Assembly (NCBI RefSeq): GCF_040616545.1
Contig: NZ_CP156688.1
Coordinates: 806,001 to 870,000 of the forward strand
DNA length: 64,000 bases
Origin: Akkermansia muciniphila
GTDB taxonomy: Bacteria; Verrucomicrobiota; Verrucomicrobiia; Verrucomicrobiales; Akkermansiaceae
Direction of reading: 5' to 3'
In this document: one piece after another, positions 55,094 to 64,000 of the stretch
Layout: each line of letters begins with the position of its first letter
How positions within the stretch are numbered: the stretch's first letter is position 1
Program-made: the position numbers and the translations under genes
The notes under the pieces: generated by a model
Databases searched by the model: none
What the model saw: only the letters and a program-made list of their open reading frames with translations
What the model was told of the DNA's origin: nothing

Positions 55094-55122
55094 AATGTAA
55101 CGGTAGAAGAGGGGGTTGGCAA
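55094..55122 (-). promoter_or_regulatory. Candidate promoter of tRNA-Ser
   Basis: On the minus strand TTGCCA (55122-55117) and TACATT (55099-55094) are 17 bases apart, about 35 bases upstream of the tRNA 5' end. Confidence 0.45.
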
Positions 55123-55265
55123 TCTTTTTTTCACCTGGGAGGCATTTTCCTGTTTTCCTCAAGCTCTTCCCGCGTTTCCATCTGTTGCCTGAAAAGGATG
55201 GAAAGCGCATAGGTATCCAAGGAATCCTGGAAATGGGATGGTAAGAGAACCTCATAATACCATAT

Positions 55266-55298
55266 AAAAACAGGCTTCTGTTATCTACAGAAGCCTGT
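55266..55298 (-). terminator. Rho-independent terminator downstream of the GH20 gene
   Basis: ACAGGCTTCTG (55270-55280) pairs perfectly with CAGAAGCCTGT (55288-55298). Reading the minus strand it is followed by TTTTT (A-run at 55266-55270). The 120-base space to the GH20 stop is AT/pyrimidine-rich and holds no gene. Confidence 0.82.
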
Positions 55299-55418
55299 CA
55301 TTGAACAAGGTTGAGTCCTTCGTGCCCGATGCCTCTCTTCTTTTAGAAAGGCAAAAGACGTTCTTCCTCTTTTTTCAGCGTTTGCGTCTTTCAGGAAGGG
55401 ACTCTTACTATTAGGTCA

Positions 55419-56900
55419 TTATTTCTTTTCCGGACGCTCAAGATCGATGCCCCATTTTTTCTGCATGAATTTTTTGTGGAATTCCAGTTTGTCCTTGAAG
55501 CGGTTCAGGTTTTTCACCTCCTTGGGGGACCATGCGGTTTCCACCAGAGCCAGGGCGCGCGGGTAAGCCTGGTAGAAGACGCGTTCAATGTTCGGCAGGC
55601 GTTCCGCCCACAGGCAGCAGTCTACGCCGCGTACGCGTTCCATTTCCTTGGCGGAGAGGCCGTGGCCCGGTTCCAGGGAGTATACGTTTTCCAGGGTGTT
55701 GACGGGCATCCAGCCCGTGTCCGGCTGGCCGGAGGGCCAGTCGCCGGGAAGCTGGGGATAGTCAAAGTAGCATTTGCCGTTGGGAGCACAGATGACGTCC
55801 ACCTTGTCGCCCGTGGTGTTGGCTACCGTCTTAGGCGTGTGCCCGCCTCTCCACGTGGTGACGATCACTCCGTCCGGATATTTGCCTATGGGCTCATACC
55901 AGAAGACGGCCGTTTTCCCGCGGCTTTTCAGCATTTTGGCGCACCGGGTGAAGAATTCCACCATTTCCTTTTGAGCGGCGGCCTTTTTGTTTTCCTCACG
56001 GATACCGGCTTTCTCACGGAAGTCTGCGCATTTGGGACATTTCATCCAGTTGTCTTCCGGCGCTTCGTCTCCGCCCAGATGGACGTATTGGGACGGGAAG
56101 ATGTCCTTGAGTTCATTGAAGACGGCGTTATAGAATTTCCACACGTCCGGGTTGCCGGGGCATACCAGCGTGTAGGAGATGCCGGCATTCGTTCGCACTT
56201 CCAGCTTGGGGTTTGGGAAGCAGAGGAATTCCGGATAGGCGGTGCAAAGGGCCTGGTTGTGGCCGGGCACATCTATTTCCGGGATGATTTCAATGTTCCG
56301 GGCGGCGGCGTATTTTACCAGGTCCTTAAGCTGTTCCTTGGTGTACATGCCACCATGGGGGGTTTTGTTGCCAAAGGTTTCCTTACGCTTGGAGGCCACG
56401 CTTTCCAGCTTGGGGTATCCGGGGACGGGAAGGCGCCAGCCCTGGTCATCCGTGAGGTGGAAATGGAGCTTGTTGAATTTGTAGAAGGACATCACATCAA
56501 TGAATTTTTTGACGTCCTCCACCGGAACGAAGTGGCGCGCAGTATCCATCATCATGCTGCGCCATCCAAACCGGGGCTTGTCTTCAATGACGCCGCAGGG
56601 AATGCCGCCGTCCTTGTACTGGGCCTGGAGCTGTTCCAGCGTGTTTTTGGCGTAAAAGAGGCCCGCGCGGTCGCCAGCCTGGATTTCCACACCCTGCGGC
56701 TTGACAGTAAGTTTATACCCCTCCGGCCCCAGAGCCTTGTTGGCGGCCTGCTTGAGGATTTTAGGGGATTTACAAACGCCGGAGGAGGTGCTGACTTCGG
56801 CCGGTTCCGGGATGATTTGATAGGGACGGGATTCCACGTCGCCGGCAGCAAGAACGCTGCCGCCCATCGCCAGCAGAAGAGAAAGGATAAGCCATTTCAT
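55419..56900 (-). CDS. GH20 beta-N-acetylhexosaminidase
   Basis: 493 residues from ATG 56900. Signal peptide [18 protein letters not shown]. An N-terminal GH20b-like alpha/beta domain (about 25-105) is followed by the TIM barrel (about 110-450). [12 protein letters not shown] and [10 protein letters not shown] are conserved, and [12 protein letters not shown] carries the catalytic Asp278-Glu279 pair of substrate-assisted hydrolysis. WTTW-like motifs later ([19 protein letters not shown]) line the GlcNAc/GalNAc pocket. It releases HexNAc from mucin O-glycans, complementing the nearby sialidase and mucinase. Divergent from ruvB (140-base gap). Confidence 0.94.
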   Translation of the reverse strand: MKWLILSLLLAMGGSVLAAGDVESRPYQIIPEPAEVSTSSGVCKSPKILKQAANKALGPEGYKLTVKPQGVEIQAGDRAGLFYAKNTLEQLQAQYKDGGIPCGVIEDKPRFGWRSMMMDTARHFVPVEDVKKFIDVMSFYKFNKLHFHLTDDQGWRLPVPGYPKLESVASKRKETFGNKTPHGGMYTKEQLKDLVKYAAARNIEIIPEIDVPGHNQALCTAYPEFLCFPNPKLEVRTNAGISYTLVCPGNPDVWKFYNAVFNELKDIFPSQYVHLGGDEAPEDNWMKCPKCADFREKAGIREENKKAAAQKEMVEFFTRCAKMLKSRGKTAVFWYEPIGKYPDGVIVTTWRGGHTPKTVANTTGDKVDVICAPNGKCYFDYPQLPGDWPSGQPDTGWMPVNTLENVYSLEPGHGLSAKEMERVRGVDCCLWAERLPNIERVFYQAYPRALALVETAWSPKEVKNLNRFKDKLEFHKKFMQKKWGIDLERPEKK

Positions 56901-57040
56901 TGCGCGCGATTCTGACGGAACCGCTTTCCCTCCGCAATCAAAAAAAGACCATAGGGTTCCGGCATGTCCCGGAAAAGGCGTTCCCCGCCTGCACTTCCAT
57001 CTTGACGGATGCCTTAAAGACGGGTTTGCTAGTCCTGCGC

Positions 57041-58060
57041 ATGGGAGAGTCCTTTTACACACGCACCACGGAGACACCCCCCTCCGCTTTTGATTTGTCC
57101 CTCAGACCACCCGCCTTCAGCGAGTTCCGCGGGCAGGAGAAGATCAAGGACCGCCTGATGCTGATGGTGGAGGCCGCCAAACAGCGCGACGACGTGCTGG
57201 ACCACATCCTGCTGAGCGGCCCTCCCGGCCTGGGAAAGACGACGCTTGCCAATATCATCGCGAATGCCGTCGGCTGCCGCATTCATACGACGTCCGGACC
57301 CCAGATTGAGAAGGCGGGAGACCTGGCCGGCGTGCTGACCAATCTGGAAAAGGGAGACATTCTTTTTATTGACGAAATCCACCGCCTGCACCCGGCCATT
57401 GAGGAGTACCTGTATCCGGCCATGGAGGATTTCCGGCTGGATATTATCATTGACCAGGGCCCGAACGCCCGCTCCATCCAGCTGAATCTGCCCAAGTTCA
57501 CCCTGGTGGGGGCCACCACCCGCGCCGGCATGCTGACCAGCCCCCTGCGCTCCCGCTTCGGCCTGGTGAACCGGCTGGATTATTATACGCAGGAGGATTT
57601 GTGCTCCATTATCGAACGTTCCGCCGGGCTGCTGAACGTTCCCGTGGAGCCGTCAGGAGCATTTCAGATTGCCCTGCGCTCCCGCGGCACACCCCGCGTG
57701 GCCAATTCCCTGCTGCGCTGGGTGCGGGATTACGCCCAGGTACGCGGCAACGGCGTGATTACGGAACAATTGGCGCACGACGCCCTGACCATGATCGAGA
57801 TTGACGACGACGGCCTGGACGAGATGGACAAGCGCCTGCTGGAGGCCATGATTTACAAGTTTAACGGCGGTCCCGTGGGCCTCTCCTCACTGTCCGTGGC
57901 CGTGGGGGAAGACGCCTCCACACTGGAGGACGTGCATGAACCTTTCCTGATCATGCAGGGGTACATCAGCCGCACTCCCAGGGGGCGCGTGGCGATGCCC
58001 TCCGCCTATCTCAAGATGGGGGCCACTCCGCCGGCCAACAGCCAGGGGTGGCTGTTGTAA
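57041..58060 (+). CDS. ruvB: Holliday junction branch migration helicase RuvB
   Basis: 339 residues from ATG 57041. The AAA+ core has Walker [11 protein letters not shown], Walker B FIDEIHRL, sensor GATTRAG and arginine finger SPLRSRFG. The winged-helix C-terminus includes [17 protein letters not shown]. RuvB drives branch migration with RuvA. A frame open upstream to 56900 adds 47 unrelated residues overlapping the GH20 start region and was rejected. No ruvA or ruvC is next to it. Confidence 0.95.
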   Translation: MGESFYTRTTETPPSAFDLSLRPPAFSEFRGQEKIKDRLMLMVEAAKQRDDVLDHILLSGPPGLGKTTLANIIANAVGCRIHTTSGPQIEKAGDLAGVLTNLEKGDILFIDEIHRLHPAIEEYLYPAMEDFRLDIIIDQGPNARSIQLNLPKFTLVGATTRAGMLTSPLRSRFGLVNRLDYYTQEDLCSIIERSAGLLNVPVEPSGAFQIALRSRGTPRVANSLLRWVRDYAQVRGNGVITEQLAHDALTMIEIDDDGLDEMDKRLLEAMIYKFNGGPVGLSSLSVAVGEDASTLEDVHEPFLIMQGYISRTPRGRVAMPSAYLKMGATPPANSQGWLL

Positions 58061-58140
58061 GCCATTCGTTTACGGCATGGCAGGAGTCCTGCGTTTTGTG
58101 CTGGTCATGGGGCCTCCTTTCTTTTAGACTGTTCCCACAT

Positions 58141-58158
58141 AAAACGTCAGGACGTTTT
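58141..58158 (+). promoter_or_regulatory. Perfect palindrome upstream of fabH
   Basis: AAAACGTC-AG-GACGTTTT is a perfect 8-base inverted repeat, ending 23 bases before the fabH start. It could be an operator or a hairpin in the 5' leader. It does not match the known FapR site. Confidence 0.45.
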
Positions 58159-58181
58159 CTGTTCATCATACGCCCAAAGCT

Positions 58182-59201
58182 ATGGCCGCAAATTCTGATA
58201 TCGCCTTTAAAAGACTGCCCGTCAAGATCATCGGTACGGGCTCCTATGTTCCGGAACGCCGTCTGACCAATGCGGACCTGGAGAAGATGGTGGACACTTC
58301 CCATGAATGGATCATTGAACGCACGGGCATTGTGGAGCGCCGCATCGCCGCCCCTGACGAGTATACCTCTCACATGGGGACCAAAGCCGCCCAGCGCGCT
58401 CTGGAATCCTGCGGCCTCCAGCCGGAGGATATTGACCTGATCATCGTTTCCACCATTACGCCGGATACGTTCACCCCTTCCACTTCCTGCTACATCCAGG
58501 ATGCCCTGGGCGCCAGGAATGCCGCCGCCTTTGACATTTCCGCCGCGTGTTCCGGCTTCCTGTTCGCCATGAAGACGGCCGTCCAGTTCCTCGGCACGGG
58601 CCAGATGAAAACGGCGCTCATCATTGCCGCGGAAAAGCTTTCCACCGTCGTCAACTGGGAGGACCGCACCACCTGCGTCCTGTTCGGGGACGGCGCCGGC
58701 GCAGCCGTGCTCCAGGCCTCCACGGGGGAAGATGGGGAAGGCTCCATTCTGGCCACGGACATCGGCACGGACGGTTCCCTGCATGACCTGCTTCAGATTC
58801 CCGGCGGCGGTTCCCGCTGCCCCACCACGGCGGAAAACGCCCATGAACGCCTGGCTACCCTCGCCATGCGCGGCAAGGAGACCTTCCGCCAGGCGGTTCC
58901 CCGCATGAAGGATTCCGCCGCCAGCGTGATTGAACGCGCCGGCCTCACGGCGGAGGAGATCAAGCTGATCATCCCCCACCAGGCCAATCTCCGCATCATC
59001 AATGCCGTGGCCCAGCGTCTCTCCATCCCGGAAGACAAGGTGTTCATCAATATTGAAAAATACGGCAACACGTCCGCCGCCGCCGTGGCCATCGCGTTTG
59101 ACGAGGCGCGCCGCACCGGCAGATTCGGCAAGGGGGACAACGTCGTCCTGGTCACCTTTGGCGCGGGGCTCACCTGGGCCGCAGCCGCCATCCGGTGGTA
59201 A
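58182..59201 (+). CDS. fabH: Beta-ketoacyl-ACP synthase III
   Basis: 339 residues. FabH condenses acetyl-CoA or a branched acyl-CoA with malonyl-ACP to start fatty-acid synthesis. Catalytic Cys123 lies in DISAACSGFLFA, His in IIPHQANLRI and Asn in KYGNTSAAAV, the full triad. The N-terminal KIIGTGSYVPERRLTN is typical. It stands alone here (no plsX, fabD or fabG adjacent) with a palindrome in its leader. The next gene starts 33 bases later on the same strand. Confidence 0.94.
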   Translation: MAANSDIAFKRLPVKIIGTGSYVPERRLTNADLEKMVDTSHEWIIERTGIVERRIAAPDEYTSHMGTKAAQRALESCGLQPEDIDLIIVSTITPDTFTPSTSCYIQDALGARNAAAFDISAACSGFLFAMKTAVQFLGTGQMKTALIIAAEKLSTVVNWEDRTTCVLFGDGAGAAVLQASTGEDGEGSILATDIGTDGSLHDLLQIPGGGSRCPTTAENAHERLATLAMRGKETFRQAVPRMKDSAASVIERAGLTAEEIKLIIPHQANLRIINAVAQRLSIPEDKVFINIEKYGNTSAAAVAIAFDEARRTGRFGKGDNVVLVTFGAGLTWAAAAIRW

Positions 59202-59234
59202 TTCCGTTATTCCATTCCAGAACTTACATTACAC

Positions 59235-60365
59235 ATGACAACCGAACCGTACGGCAAGAAGAATCCGTTCCCCGCACCAGTCCTTTCCGTGAAGCACCTG
59301 ACCGGAGAAGGCAGCCCGAAAGAGACGATCCATATTGAATACAGCCTGGACGGCGCCGGAATGGTGTACATCGCCGGAGACGCCCTGGCCGTGATTCCCG
59401 CCAATGACCATGCCCTGGTGGACACCCTGATCAACAAGCTGGGCCTCAGTCCAGATGCCCAGGTCACCACTCCGGAAGGAGAAACCGCCAGCCTGAAGGA
59501 TGCCCTGGTCAATAACTATGACATCACCAACGTCAACAAGGCCCTTCTGACCAAATGGGCCGCCGCCTCCGGCAGCCAGGAACTGGAAGCTCTGCTGAAC
59601 GGGGACAAGGAGGCCCTCAATAATTTCCTGTGGGGCCGCGACGTGCTGGACCTGGCAACGGAATATCCCGTGTCCTTTGAATCTGCGGAAGCTTTTGTCG
59701 GCATCCTGAAAAAGATCATGCCCCGCCTTTATTCCATCGCTTCCAGCCCGAACGCGCACCCGGAAGAAGTGCACCTGTGTGTGGGCGCCGTACGCTACAC
59801 GGCCCGGGACCGCAAGCGCGGCGGCGTGTGCTCCACTTACATGGCGGACCGCCTCCAGCCGGGGCATACGGCCAGGGTGTTCATACATACCAACAAGAAT
59901 TTCCGCCTGCCGGAAGATGGAAACACCCCCATCATCATGGTTGGCCCCGGTACCGGCATCGCTCCCTTCCGGGCATTCTGGGAGGAACGCATCGCCTCCG
60001 GAGACAAGGGCGGCAACTGGCTGTTCTTCGGCAATCCGTACAAGGCTACCGATTTCTGCTATGAAGACGAGCTGAATAAACTGACGGCAGCCGGCAAATT
60101 GAAGCTGTCCGTAGCCTGGTCCCGCGACCAGGAGAAGAAGGTCTATGTGCAGCACCTCATGGTCCAGGAAGGTGAAGAGCTCTGGAAATGGCTGGAAAAC
60201 GGCGCCTGCTTCTACGTCTGCGGAGATGCTTCCCGCATGGCGAAAGATGTTGATGCGGCTCTCCATGAAGTGATCCAGACCTGGGGCCGCAAGTCACCGG
60301 AAGAAGCCGCGGAATACGTGGCTGACATGAAAGAGCACCGCCGCTACCAGCGGGACGTGTATTAA
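59235..60365 (+). CDS. CysJ-like NADPH-dependent diflavin-type reductase lacking the FMN domain
   Basis: 376 residues. FAD-binding and NADP-binding modules of the sulfite reductase flavoprotein/CPR type: an FAD domain with connecting helical insert (about 15-215, RLYSIASSP and GGVCSTYMADRL binding FAD) and a ferredoxin-NADP+ reductase module (MVGPGTGIAPFRAFWEER, WLFFGNPYKATDFCYEDEL, FYVCGDASRMAKDVDAAL). The flavodoxin domain of E. coli CysJ (about 599 residues) is absent, so electrons must pass to a separate carrier or directly to a partner. It follows fabH by 33 bases and a strong terminator follows. Role in sulfite reduction is likely but not certain. Confidence 0.85.
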   Translation: MTTEPYGKKNPFPAPVLSVKHLTGEGSPKETIHIEYSLDGAGMVYIAGDALAVIPANDHALVDTLINKLGLSPDAQVTTPEGETASLKDALVNNYDITNVNKALLTKWAAASGSQELEALLNGDKEALNNFLWGRDVLDLATEYPVSFESAEAFVGILKKIMPRLYSIASSPNAHPEEVHLCVGAVRYTARDRKRGGVCSTYMADRLQPGHTARVFIHTNKNFRLPEDGNTPIIMVGPGTGIAPFRAFWEERIASGDKGGNWLFFGNPYKATDFCYEDELNKLTAAGKLKLSVAWSRDQEKKVYVQHLMVQEGEELWKWLENGACFYVCGDASRMAKDVDAALHEVIQTWGRKSPEEAAEYVADMKEHRRYQRDVY

Positions 60366-60396
60366 TCGCGCCCTCCGGATTTTCCTCTTTTTTACC

Positions 60397-60430
60397 GCGC
60401 TTTTCCACCATCCGTGGAAAGCGCTTTTTT
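60397..60430 (+). terminator. Rho-independent terminator after the CysJ-like gene
   Basis: GCGCTTTTCCAC (60397-60408) pairs with GTGGAAAGCGC (60414-60424), with one bulged T, then six T residues. Located 32 bases past the stop at 60365. Confidence 0.88.
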
Positions 60431-60605
60431 GTCCGGGAAACCGGGCGGCCTTCACCGCTACTGGTACCGGGAGAGGCCTTTCACCGGAGAAACATTCCGG
60501 CATGGAAAGATGCCGTCATTTTCCTTTTATGCGGAAAAAACATCTGCCCCGATTGGAAACCGTTCCACCCGGAGAGGGTCATTAAGAATTATTTCCGGGC
60601 CGCAT

Positions 60606-61826
60606 CTATGACGCGGGCGGCTGCTCCGGATCCTTGTACGGAACTTCCGTCTCCGTGGTAATCCAGCTGCGCTGGTAGGGTTCCAGGCCGTAACGCACAT
60701 AGGTATTGTTGCCTATGCCGTTGAGAATCGTGGGGGATTCCAGCTGCGCCCTGCCCCCATATTCCCCCGCCTGCATATCCAGGTATAGTTTGGGAGACAC
60801 TGACATGTGGTAGGTATCCCATCCCCTAATGTCCGCCAGCTTAACAACCGTATCTCCGGATGCTCCGCCCATGACCAGCCAAACCGCAGCTCCCAGCGTG
60901 TTGGTATAAGATATCTCCGACTGGGCGATCACCAGACGGTAGGCCGCGGAACAGGGATTCGTGTTGTTGTCGTAATTCAGGCTGGATTCAGTAGTACGTA
61001 CAACGTAACTCCGTGGAGTCCCAATGCCGATGAGTTCGCGAACGCGGGCTTTGCACCCCTCATCGTAATAGAGAGTCACTTCAACCAATCGGGCAATAGA
61101 AGGGGCGCTGCCGGCCACGGGCCTGAAGCGGTAACCATCCATCCCCGCATCCGGTAATTCCGTCCACTCTCCTCCTGCTCCCAGAAGCATGGACATTTTG
61201 ATCCAGACACCGGCGCTCCCACCGTTATGCCGGAGCGGGATGGAATATCCCATGATCTTGCTGTAATCGCCACCGCCAACTGCTCCGGTAGTTGGCAAGG
61301 TAAGGGAGGTACAGCCACTGGCGCCCAAAAGCATCTCGCAGTAGCACCCTGGAACCACATGGTTGATCGTCACCCCATTGGTAGCCGTGCACGAGGACGC
61401 GAGCCAATAGGTACGCGTCTGGTGCATCAGCACCAGCTGGGCCACTCCCATGGCGTAAGCCCGGTTCATAGACGCCGTATCCGTTTCAGCCCCGGCAGCC
61501 AGTGGAATATTGATACCTCCGTTGGCGTTGACGATCCCGGAAAACGCGGCCGCCTCCGCCATCAGGTTTCTTAAAACCACGTCCCCACCGCTCTGCATTC
61601 CGCTCCGGCCAGCCGCACCTAACGCGGCCGGTTTCAGCATCTGCGTTACCATGGCATTTTCATCAGATACTTCTACGGCTTCCCCTGGAGCCACAAAACT
61701 ATACTGTCCAGCTGTATCAGCCTCCAGAATGGTGATAAAAGCAGCATCGGCACGGAGTGCCTGAACGGTACAGGCCTCCGTACATGTCAGCGCATACGCG
61801 CCCCCTTTAACAGTATCAATTCTCAT
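60606..61826 (-). CDS. Unrecognised protein (406 aa), phage-structural-like composition
   Basis: 406 residues without a signal peptide, starting MRIDTVKGGAYALTCTEACTV. The N-terminal 70 residues have short alternating hydrophobic strands; the rest is Gly/Ser/Thr/Ala-rich with many beta-strand-like pieces (VVPGCYCEMLLGASGCTSLTLP, GYSIPLRHNGGSAGVWIKMS, MDGYRFRPVAGSA). The ending is Pro-rich. This composition resembles phage tail fibre or baseplate accessory proteins, but no motif proves it, and no other phage gene is close. It stands alone between a terminator and the GT2 gene. Confidence 0.6.
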   Translation of the reverse strand: MRIDTVKGGAYALTCTEACTVQALRADAAFITILEADTAGQYSFVAPGEAVEVSDENAMVTQMLKPAALGAAGRSGMQSGGDVVLRNLMAEAAAFSGIVNANGGINIPLAAGAETDTASMNRAYAMGVAQLVLMHQTRTYWLASSCTATNGVTINHVVPGCYCEMLLGASGCTSLTLPTTGAVGGGDYSKIMGYSIPLRHNGGSAGVWIKMSMLLGAGGEWTELPDAGMDGYRFRPVAGSAPSIARLVEVTLYYDEGCKARVRELIGIGTPRSYVVRTTESSLNYDNNTNPCSAAYRLVIAQSEISYTNTLGAAVWLVMGGASGDTVVKLADIRGWDTYHMSVSPKLYLDMQAGEYGGRAQLESPTILNGIGNNTYVRYGLEPYQRSWITTETEVPYKDPEQPPAS

Positions 61827-62078
61827 AAATTTTAATTAATCAGGCTTAAAAAAACACCAATCGGCCAGAAAATCATCACGCACAAACCGTCTACCCACTC
61901 CAGTTTCCCCCCCGGCCAGACGAAACCACGCCGGAAGCGTCTTTTACTCATTCAAGATTCCATTCCTACACAAGGAACAATGCCATCCTCTTCACCGGGC
62001 CAGCAGCCCGATTTCAACCATCACGACAATACCCGCCATTACTTGGCGGCTGGTGTTTTCCTTTCCCTGACAGAGTAT
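61827..62078. other. Gap between orphan gene and GT2 gene
   Basis: About 250 bases: AT-rich just upstream of the orphan start (TTAATTAATCAGGC near 61848), then GC-mixed sequence. No gene or strong hairpin seen. Confidence 0.4.
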
Positions 62079-63131
62079 TCACCTGATACTAGAAAGGTAT
62101 CTTTTAACCTTCCTGAGCTTAAAGAAGGAAATCATGCAGAACAAATAGAGCCTTTGCGGCAACGCATGGGCCATGCCCATCCAGCCTTTCCCTTTCAACT
62201 TCCATCTCCGGCGGAAGGGATAATCCCACCAGTTCAGAAGGTGGTCAATGCCCTCAACCATGTTCTTCCTTTCCTCAATCTCCGCCAGCAATTCCTCCCG
62301 GGAGCGGAAAACCGCGTTTCCGGATTTCAACAAATCCCCGCACAATTCCAGGCCCGTCCGTTTGCTTTTTCGCAACTGCTGATGCACTTTCCGTTCTCTT
62401 TCCTCAAAGGCCAGCGCCGTCTTCATGCCGGCAAATCTCGCCGCGCTGTTAATGGCACAAATGTTCTTGGAGGCAAATCTATAGTAGTACAGGGAAGTAG
62501 CGGGCAGTTCATAAATATTCCCCTGGAGCCACGCATAAAATGCCATTAAATCATCTTCAAAGCTGGCCGTCATCGGCAGGGAATTTCCCCACTGGCAGGC
62601 GCTCTTCCGGATCATCATGCTCCCTCCGTAATGGGCGCGGGAAGAAAAAGGCCCTGTTTGGAGCCGGACGGACAATGCCCCTTCCGGAGCAGCCGGAAAC
62701 TCCGGGAACTCAAACGGAACCCCGGCTTCTTCATAAACATGGGTCATTTGACTGGCCACAGCCACGGCATCCGGATGCTCCATCACCGCCCTGGCAAAAA
62801 TCCTGCACCGCCAGGGAAAGGAACAGTCGTCCCCATCCTGGCGGAGAATCCATTCATGGGTGGCCAGTTCCACCGCCTGCCTTATGTGCTGCCCGCGTCC
62901 AAGGGCGGTTTCATTCCTGTTTAAAACCACCCGGTACGGCCCACGGTACCGGGCCGCCATTTCCTGCATGACGGCAAACGTACGGTCGGAAGAACCGTCA
63001 TCGGATAGTATGATTTCCACCGGTCCCTCATAGTCCTGCCGGAACACACTCCGGATGGCATCTCCAATGCAGTATTCTTCATTATGTCCGGTCAGAACGA
63101 TGCTGATGGAGGGAAGGTCCGAATGATTCAT
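62079..63131 (-). CDS. Family 2 glycosyltransferase
   Basis: 350 residues. The GT-A fold is clear in the N-terminal half: ISIVLTGHNEEYCIGDAIRSVFRQ, VEIILSDDGSSDRTFAVM (donor-binding Asp) and WILRQDGDDCSFPWR (DxD metal site). The C-terminal third (about 235-350) is basic and helical (RKSKRTGLELCGD, SREELLAEIEERK) and may associate with the membrane. Donor and acceptor unknown. Lies 93 bases downstream of the flippase gene on the same strand, so both belong to a surface-polysaccharide cluster that runs off the right edge. Confidence 0.9.
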   Translation of the reverse strand: MNHSDLPSISIVLTGHNEEYCIGDAIRSVFRQDYEGPVEIILSDDGSSDRTFAVMQEMAARYRGPYRVVLNRNETALGRGQHIRQAVELATHEWILRQDGDDCSFPWRCRIFARAVMEHPDAVAVASQMTHVYEEAGVPFEFPEFPAAPEGALSVRLQTGPFSSRAHYGGSMMIRKSACQWGNSLPMTASFEDDLMAFYAWLQGNIYELPATSLYYYRFASKNICAINSAARFAGMKTALAFEERERKVHQQLRKSKRTGLELCGDLLKSGNAVFRSREELLAEIEERKNMVEGIDHLLNWWDYPFRRRWKLKGKGWMGMAHALPQRLYLFCMISFFKLRKVKRYLSSIR

Positions 63132-63224
63132 GACGGGAGATTAGATCAGGGATAGAACAATAGGTAGATCTTAGCCTAATCCCGCGGAGTTGACCAGCAT
63201 AACAGGCCCTAGGGCATGCCGGGG

Positions 63225-64000
63225 TCATTTTTTCCACAGCAGGCGCAGGCGGCTGCCCGCCATGGACCAGGCCCGGTGCACCATGGAGCGCATGCCCGCC
63301 GTACCGCAATACATTAAAAACACCGTTACGCCGCCATAGGAAACAACCATCAAGAAGGCGCATGTAAACCAATTCAGGAAAGACAGGGAAGGCTGCAGGG
63401 GAATATATCTCCATACCCAGGACATCAGCACGGCCGGTGCCAGAATCAGCGCCAGCTGGTAACCGAATTGAAGCCAGTAGAACATCACATTCTCCCTGAA
63501 CCCCCATGTGTACAGCATAAAGGGCTTCCAGATGCCTACGATCAGCATCAGGCTGGAAATGCCTCCCAGCAGAATGCCGGGCAGCCCCCAGAGATAGCCT
63601 CCGATGACAGCCACTGTAATGTTGATCACACTCTCTGCCAGCGGCGCCCAAATATCCCAGAAGAGACCGTAGCCATACAAGAATTGATCCGTCACTCCCC
63701 GCGTAATGGCAATGAAAAGATTAATGATCACCAGAATCATGATTTCCCGGGAGAGGATATAGCCGGACCCCAGCCAAAGGGAAATGAAGGGCTCCAGCAA
63801 CTGGTAAAGGGCGAAGCATATCGTTCCGGCGATCAGCATACGCAGGGAAAACAGTTCATTAAACACCCTGCGGATTTTTGCCGTATTTCCCTCCGCAATC
63901 AGATTCCCTACACTGGCTTCCGTACTGCCCAGCAGGTTGTTGACCAGGAGAAACAGCTTGTCCGTAATAATGGAATAGTTGCCGAAGTAAGCCACCATCT
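63225..64000 (-). CDS. Polysaccharide flippase/O-antigen translocase (Wzx-like), 3' part
   Basis: The frame is open to the right edge; the visible 258 residues are the C-terminal part. At least six membrane helices occur (MLIAGTICFALYQLL, IMILVIINLFIAITRGV, INITVAVIGGYLWGLPGILLGGISSLMLIVGIW, LALILAPAVLMSWVW, FTCAFLMVVSYGGVTVFLMY), a MATE/Wzx superfamily layout, with a basic tail RLRLLWKK. It would flip lipid-linked oligosaccharide across the inner membrane. Upstream part lies outside the window. Confidence 0.82.
   Translation of the reverse strand, partial: MVAYFGNYSIITDKLFLLVNNLLGSTEASVGNLIAEGNTAKIRRVFNELFSLRMLIAGTICFALYQLLEPFISLWLGSGYILSREIMILVIINLFIAITRGVTDQFLYGYGLFWDIWAPLAESVINITVAVIGGYLWGLPGILLGGISSLMLIVGIWKPFMLYTWGFRENVMFYWLQFGYQLALILAPAVLMSWVWRYIPLQPSLSFLNWFTCAFLMVVSYGGVTVFLMYCGTAGMRSMVHRAWSMAGSRLRLLWKK

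Overview
The window is GC-rich (roughly 57% GC by eye), densely coded chromosomal DNA that looks like Akkermansia (Verrucomicrobiota), close to A. muciniphila. The grounds are a secreted M60 metalloprotease whose HEXXH glutamate falls at residue 326, as I recall for the A. muciniphila mucinase AM0627 (Amuc_0627), together with GH33 and GH20 enzymes, PEP-CTERM proteins, LamG and GLUG-repeat secreted proteins and a porin of the type common in this genus. No database search was possible, so the species assignment rests on recognition alone.

Layout. 1-940 is the 5' part of a secreted repeat-rich protein running off the left edge. 1.2-30.5 kb is mostly housekeeping: tRNA-Asp, ilvA, maf, hflX, a zinc-ribbon Ser/Thr kinase, an ASKHA sugar kinase-like protein, a CPBP protease, thiL, a two-domain OlsF-type aminolipid acyltransferase, cmk-plsC-recF, rnc, a porin, bamD-lptE-rsmI, hisI, holB, a DNA-hypoxanthine glycosylase and carB. 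30.5-35.1 kb holds three secreted proteins on the minus strand (GLUG/BACON, double jelly-roll LamG, LamG with PEP-CTERM). 35.1-35.5 kb is an unusual segment bounded by inverted palindromes. 35.5-39.9 kb carries a PP2C phosphatase, a methyltransferase, nadE and an SMR exporter.

40.3-51.2 kb is a mucin-foraging locus: a sialidase-like BNR protein, a GntR/LacI hybrid regulator, a catalytically complete GH33 sialidase, a PEP-CTERM protein, a sialate O-acetylesterase-like SGNH protein, a DUF2254 membrane protein and the M60 mucinase. These products would de-O-acetylate and remove sialic acid and cut the mucin backbone. A GH20 hexosaminidase follows at 55.4-56.9 kb.

51.2-54.9 kb is a sharply AT-rich island, wedged between the mucinase gene and the terminator of tRNA-Ser(GGA). 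It encodes two overlapping genes: a D12-class DNA adenine methyltransferase and an OLD-like AAA ATPase with a TOPRIM-like C-terminus. This is the best candidate for a poorly described, probably anti-phage, system. The right end carries ruvB, fabH, a CysJ-like reductase without an FMN domain, an unrecognised 406-residue protein, a GT2 glycosyltransferase and a partial polysaccharide flippase.
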